Part shown: one piece after another, positions 32,305 to 34,669 of the stretch | Layout: the number at the start of each line of letters is the position of its first letter | Numbering within the stretch: the first letter of the stretch is position 1 | Assembly (NCBI GenBank): GCA_028287285.1 | Contig: JAQBPY010000081.1 | Location: 1-34,669, forward strand | Source: Gemmatimonadota bacterium | GTDB taxonomy: Bacteria; Gemmatimonadota; Gemmatimonadetes; Gemmatimonadales; Gemmatimonadaceae | DNA: 34,669 nt | Reading direction: 5' to 3' | Made by a program: the position numbers and the translations under genes | Notes under the pieces: generated by a model | What the model was told of the DNA's origin: nothing | Database searches by the model: none | Seen by the model: only the letters and a program-made list of their open reading frames with translations

Positions 32305-33182
32305 CGGCGCGCCTTGAGGTGCTGCGGCGCTTCGATGCGCAGCTGCTCCTGCGCCTTCACGGCTTCCGCCAGCCACGCGGACCGGTGCGCGAGTCGCTCG
32401 GAGAGGTAGCGAACGTATCGGGCGCGCGCCTCATCCGGGGATGAAAAGTCCGGCGCGCCGGTGGCGTCGTCCATCAGGAGATCGTCGGGCACGTGGCTGA
32501 CGACTTCCGCGATGGCGTCGCCGGCAAGCTTCTGCGAGTTGGCCGCATCGGCGATAGAAAGGTCGCCCGCGGACGCCAGCAGTACGTGCGAGCGAATGAG
32601 CTGAAAGGGCGTGCGCGTGCGTTCGTCGTTTACGGATGCCCAGTCGTGATGGGCATACAGCGCGGCCCCATGGTCGATGAGCCATGGCTGCCGGTTGAAG
32701 ATCATGAGATTGGGGTTGCGCGGCGTGCGATCGGGGTTCGTGGTGAGCGCATCGAGCCACACCACGTCTGCTGCAAGCTGGGCGGTCATGAGCTCGCCCG
32801 CGGCCTTGGGATCGAAGTTGAACGCGCCTTCGAGATAGCGCATTCCAACGTTCGTTCCGTGGCTCCTGCGGAGGAGCTCCTGGATTTCCGGGTCGGGTTC
32901 ACTGCGTCCGAAACGTTCGGAGACATCCACGAGCGCGAGCGCCGGCGTGGGCAGCCCGAGCGCCACCGCCAGCCCGCTCACGATGATCTCCGCCACCAGG
33001 ACCTTCGCGCCCTGCCCCGCCCCTCGAAATTTCACGACGAACAGCCCGCCGTCTTCGGTGTCCACGACAGCGGGCAGCGAGCCACCTTCGCGGAGCGGTT
33101 GGACGTATCGGGAGGCGCTGTGGCGCGGGAGGTGGGGCACTTGGCTGATGTCTGGGATGGCGGAGAATCTACACGTTTTCAT
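32301..33182 (-). CDS. HipA-like (HipA_2) protein kinase
   Basis: A 293-residue protein with the HipA-like kinase fold. The ATP-site Lys51 is in FVVKFRGAGQG, the catalytic loop is DALTTNPDRTPRNPNLMIF (Asp144, Asp151, Asn156-158 region), and the Mg-binding Asp170 is in WLIDHG. Key residues are present, so kinase activity is plausible. Unlike E. coli HipA it has no HipB-like DNA-binding gene upstream; its neighbour is DUF3037. The start is uncertain: ATG 33182 or GTG 33140 (VPHLPRHSASRYV). Its target is unknown. Confidence 0.75.
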   Translation of the reverse strand: MKTCRFSAIPDISQVPHLPRHSASRYVQPLREGGSLPAVVDTEDGGLFVVKFRGAGQGAKVLVAEIIVSGLAVALGLPTPALALVDVSERFGRSEPDPEIQELLRRSHGTNVGMRYLEGAFNFDPKAAGELMTAQLAADVVWLDALTTNPDRTPRNPNLMIFNRQPWLIDHGAALYAHHDWASVNDERTRTPFQLIRSHVLLASAGDLSIADAANSQKLAGDAIAEVVSHVPDDLLMDDATGAPDFSSPDEARARYVRYLSERLAHRSAWLAEAVKAQEQLRIEAPQHLKARR

Positions 33183-33241
33183 TGGACAACTGGGAGCGTA
33201 CGGCCCAGCTGACCGTTCGCGGTGGCATGAATGATCCGCGA

Positions 33242-33601
33242 TCAGAAAATCGGATCGGCATCACGCCTGTCCCCCTGATGCGGCGGCGAGGAGATCACCA
33301 GGAACCGTACGTCGTTTGCCGAATCGTTGCGCGCCTGATGCGCCGTTCCACTTGGCAGCTCGATTCCCGATCCTGTGCCGAGCTCATGCACTGCTCCCTC
33401 GATCTCCATCGTCAATACACCGCTCAGGACGTAGAAGAACTGGACGGCGCGCGCGTGCCAGTGACGCACCTCCCTGCTATCGGGCGGCATCCGCTCCTCG
33501 ATCACGCTGAAGCCGGCCCCACGGACCAGATGCCAGCCATCGCACGTGCCGCCCCAGGTGTAGTGATCGGTGGTTGCGGTGGAGATCGGCGTGGGAATCA
33601 T
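33242..33601 (-). CDS. Cupin-domain protein
   Basis: A 119-residue single cupin. Motif 1 is RHWHARAVQFFYVLSG: the HxH pair is present but the usual Glu ligand is Gln. Motif 2 is LPSGTAHQARN with the His. Metal binding may therefore be altered. It begins the minus-strand run, 59 bp before the HipA-like gene, and diverges from sufB across an AT-rich region. The substrate is unknown. Confidence 0.75.
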   Translation of the reverse strand: MIPTPISTATTDHYTWGGTCDGWHLVRGAGFSVIEERMPPDSREVRHWHARAVQFFYVLSGVLTMEIEGAVHELGTGSGIELPSGTAHQARNDSANDVRFLVISSPPHQGDRRDADPIF

Positions 33602-33680
33602 GGTCGCTCACTTGACACAAGTTGGTGGAAAAATGCCGTAAATCATTGCAAATAATACACTTAAGCCATTTCTACGCGCG

Positions 33681-33709
33681 TTGACTCGGGAGCCAAAACC
33701 GACTACTTT
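33681..33709 (+). promoter_or_regulatory. Candidate sigma-70-like promoter of sufB
   Basis: TTGACT at 33681-33686 and TACTTT at 33704-33709 are separated by exactly 17 bp. Transcription would begin near 33716, about 40 nt before the ATG. The -10 match is only three of six, but it sits inside an AT-rich patch in an otherwise GC-rich window. A second AT-rich element TATAGAAT (33717-33724) could serve as an alternative -10. Confidence 0.45.
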
Positions 33710-33713
33710 AGTC
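33701..33713 (+). promoter_or_regulatory. Candidate IscR/Rrf2-type operator (GACT-N5-AGTC)
   Basis: GACTACTTTAGTC is a perfect inverted repeat (GACTA/TAGTC) with a 3-base centre. The GACT-N5-AGTC core with a preceding CC matches the central part of the type 1 site of IscR, an Rrf2 Fe-S repressor. It overlaps the candidate -10 hexamer (33704-33709), the expected position for repression of sufB. The outer flanks of the consensus match only partly, and no rrf2 gene is in view. Confidence 0.5.
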
Positions 33714-33755
33714 TCATATAGAATTTGTCTTAATCTGGTCGGGAGAATTGCTGCC

Positions 33756-34669
33756 ATGGGCACGTCCATCGATACACTCGTCAATCGCGAATACCAGTAC
33801 GGCTTCGTGACGGATGTCGAAACGGACACCATCCCACCGGGCCTGAGTGAAGACGTCATTCGTCTCATCTCCACAAAAAAGAGCGAGCCCTCCTGGCTGC
33901 TGGACTGGAGACTCAAGGCCTATCGTCGCTGGCTTGGCATGCAGGAGCCGCATTGGCCCAATGTGTCATATACGCCCATCGACTACCAGTCGCAGTCCTA
34001 CTACTCGGCGCCCAAGTCCGTCACACCGCTGCAGTCGCTCGACGATGTCGATCCCGAGCTGCTGCGCACGTACGAGAAGCTCGGCATTCCACTCAACGAG
34101 CAGAAGTTCCTGTCCGGCGTTGCCGTCGACGCGATCTTCGATTCGGTGAGCGTGGGCACCACGATGAAGAAGGAGCTCGGTGAGCTCGGCATCATATTCT
34201 GCTCACTCGGTGAAGCCGTTCGCGAGCATCCTGCGCTTGTGCAGAAGTATCTCGGGTCCGTGGTGCCGTACTCCGACAACTTCTTCGCGGCGCTGAATTC
34301 CGCGGTGTTCTCCGAAGGGTCATTCGTCTACGTGCCAAAGGGCGTTCGCTGCCCCATGGAGCTGTCCACCTACTTCCGCATCAATGCCGAGGGCACGGGT
34401 CAGTTCGAGCGCACGCTCATCATTGCGGACGAAGGCTCGTACGTGAGCTACCTCGAGGGCTGCACAGCCCCCAAGCGGTCCACGTCGCAGCTGCATGCCG
34501 CTGTCGTGGAGCTGGTCGCGCTGAAGGATGCGACGATCAAGTATTCCACCGTGCAGAACTGGTATGCCGGCGACAAGGAGGGCAAGGGCGGCATCTACAA
34601 CTTCGTCACGAAGCGCGGCAAGTGCCTCGGCAACAATTCCAAGATCTCGTGGACGCAGGTCGAGACCGG
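33756..34669 (+). CDS. sufB: Fe-S cluster assembly protein SufB (3' end outside window)
   Basis: Scaffold subunit of the SUF Fe-S biogenesis complex, which works with SufC and SufD. The first 304 codons are present, and the gene continues past the right edge. Characteristic segments are visible: [90 protein letters not shown] and [26 protein letters not shown] lies about 11 nt before ATG 33756. The promoter region has an IscR-like site, so iron/Fe-S-dependent control is likely. sufC, sufD and sufS should follow downstream, beyond this window. Confidence 0.95.
   Translation, partial: MGTSIDTLVNREYQYGFVTDVETDTIPPGLSEDVIRLISTKKSEPSWLLDWRLKAYRRWLGMQEPHWPNVSYTPIDYQSQSYYSAPKSVTPLQSLDDVDPELLRTYEKLGIPLNEQKFLSGVAVDAIFDSVSVGTTMKKELGELGIIFCSLGEAVREHPALVQKYLGSVVPYSDNFFAALNSAVFSEGSFVYVPKGVRCPMELSTYFRINAEGTGQFERTLIIADEGSYVSYLEGCTAPKRSTSQLHAAVVELVALKDATIKYSTVQNWYAGDKEGKGGIYNFVTKRGKCLGNNSKISWTQVET

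Noticed and set aside
31903-33182. Classical HipBA toxin-antitoxin system
   Set aside because: No HipB-type helix-turn-helix gene precedes the kinase; the partner is DUF3037.
1-34669. Transposon, prophage, CRISPR, rRNA or tRNA features
   Set aside because: No transposase, integrase, phage structural gene, regularly spaced repeat array or recognisable RNA gene was seen by eye; a computed scan could still find a short RNA.

Overview
The window is about 34.7 kb of dense, GC-rich bacterial chromosome (by eye roughly 60-65 % G+C). It has no gap above 300 bp and no mobile-element, phage, CRISPR, tRNA or rRNA signal that I could see. Two very large membrane-anchored Ser/Thr-kinase-like proteins, each with a kinase-like domain, a TM helix, a TolB/FlgO-like domain and TPRs, together with the general gene style, fit Gemmatimonadota best. 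That assignment is an inference. Starts are a mix of ATG, GTG and TTG, and many genes overlap by 1-4 nt, which points to heavy translational coupling.

Left part (1-13,500). The window opens with the 5' end of a Tat-exported protein. A pseudokinase-TPR gene and a VanX-like D,D-dipeptidase lipoprotein follow on the minus strand. An alpha/beta hydrolase and two tandem matrixin-like metalloproteases lie on the plus strand. They converge stop-to-stop with an ECF sigma factor - zinc anti-sigma - double-PDZ operon. Beyond a divergent intergenic region carrying a perfect 16-bp palindrome come a serine beta-lactamase-fold hydrolase with a lysine-rich tail, a DUF59/MIP18 Fe-S assembly factor, RNase D (minus) and an AI-2E family transporter.

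Middle (13,500-24,400). A plus-strand run holds a PLP-dependent D-cysteine desulfhydrase-like enzyme, a hot-dog thioesterase and an alpha/beta hydrolase. It continues with an isoprenylcysteine-methyltransferase-like membrane protein, an all-alpha glycan-enzyme-like protein and a FemAB-like double acyltransferase. A minus-strand run follows, in transcription order: quinone oxidoreductase, M23 peptidase lipoprotein, YhbY RNA-binding protein, beta-helix protein, 7Fe ferredoxin and HAD hydrolase. A VOC protein is divergent from the oxidoreductase.

Right part (24,400-34,669). An intact Ser/Thr kinase-TPR paralogue lies divergent from a 65-residue membrane protein. A lytic transglycosylase coupled to a DUF350 protein is divergent from a shortened molybdenum-hydroxylase FAD subunit. 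A closely spaced eight-gene minus-strand run (33,601 to 29,277) contains a cupin, a HipA-like kinase with DUF3037 partner, two small proteins, an aldose-epimerase-like protein, a GNAT and an outer-membrane transporter-like protein. The window ends inside sufB. Its promoter region carries a GACT-N5-AGTC element that looks like an IscR/Rrf2-type operator.

Themes are envelope and peptidoglycan turnover (VanX, M23, SLT, beta-lactamase fold), envelope-stress signalling (ECF/anti-sigma/PDZ, kinases) and Fe-S biogenesis (SufB, DUF59, ferredoxin). The less ordinary items are the pseudokinase, the HipA-like/DUF3037 pair, the FAD subunit lacking its N-terminal FAD subdomain, and the glycan-like two-gene cassette.
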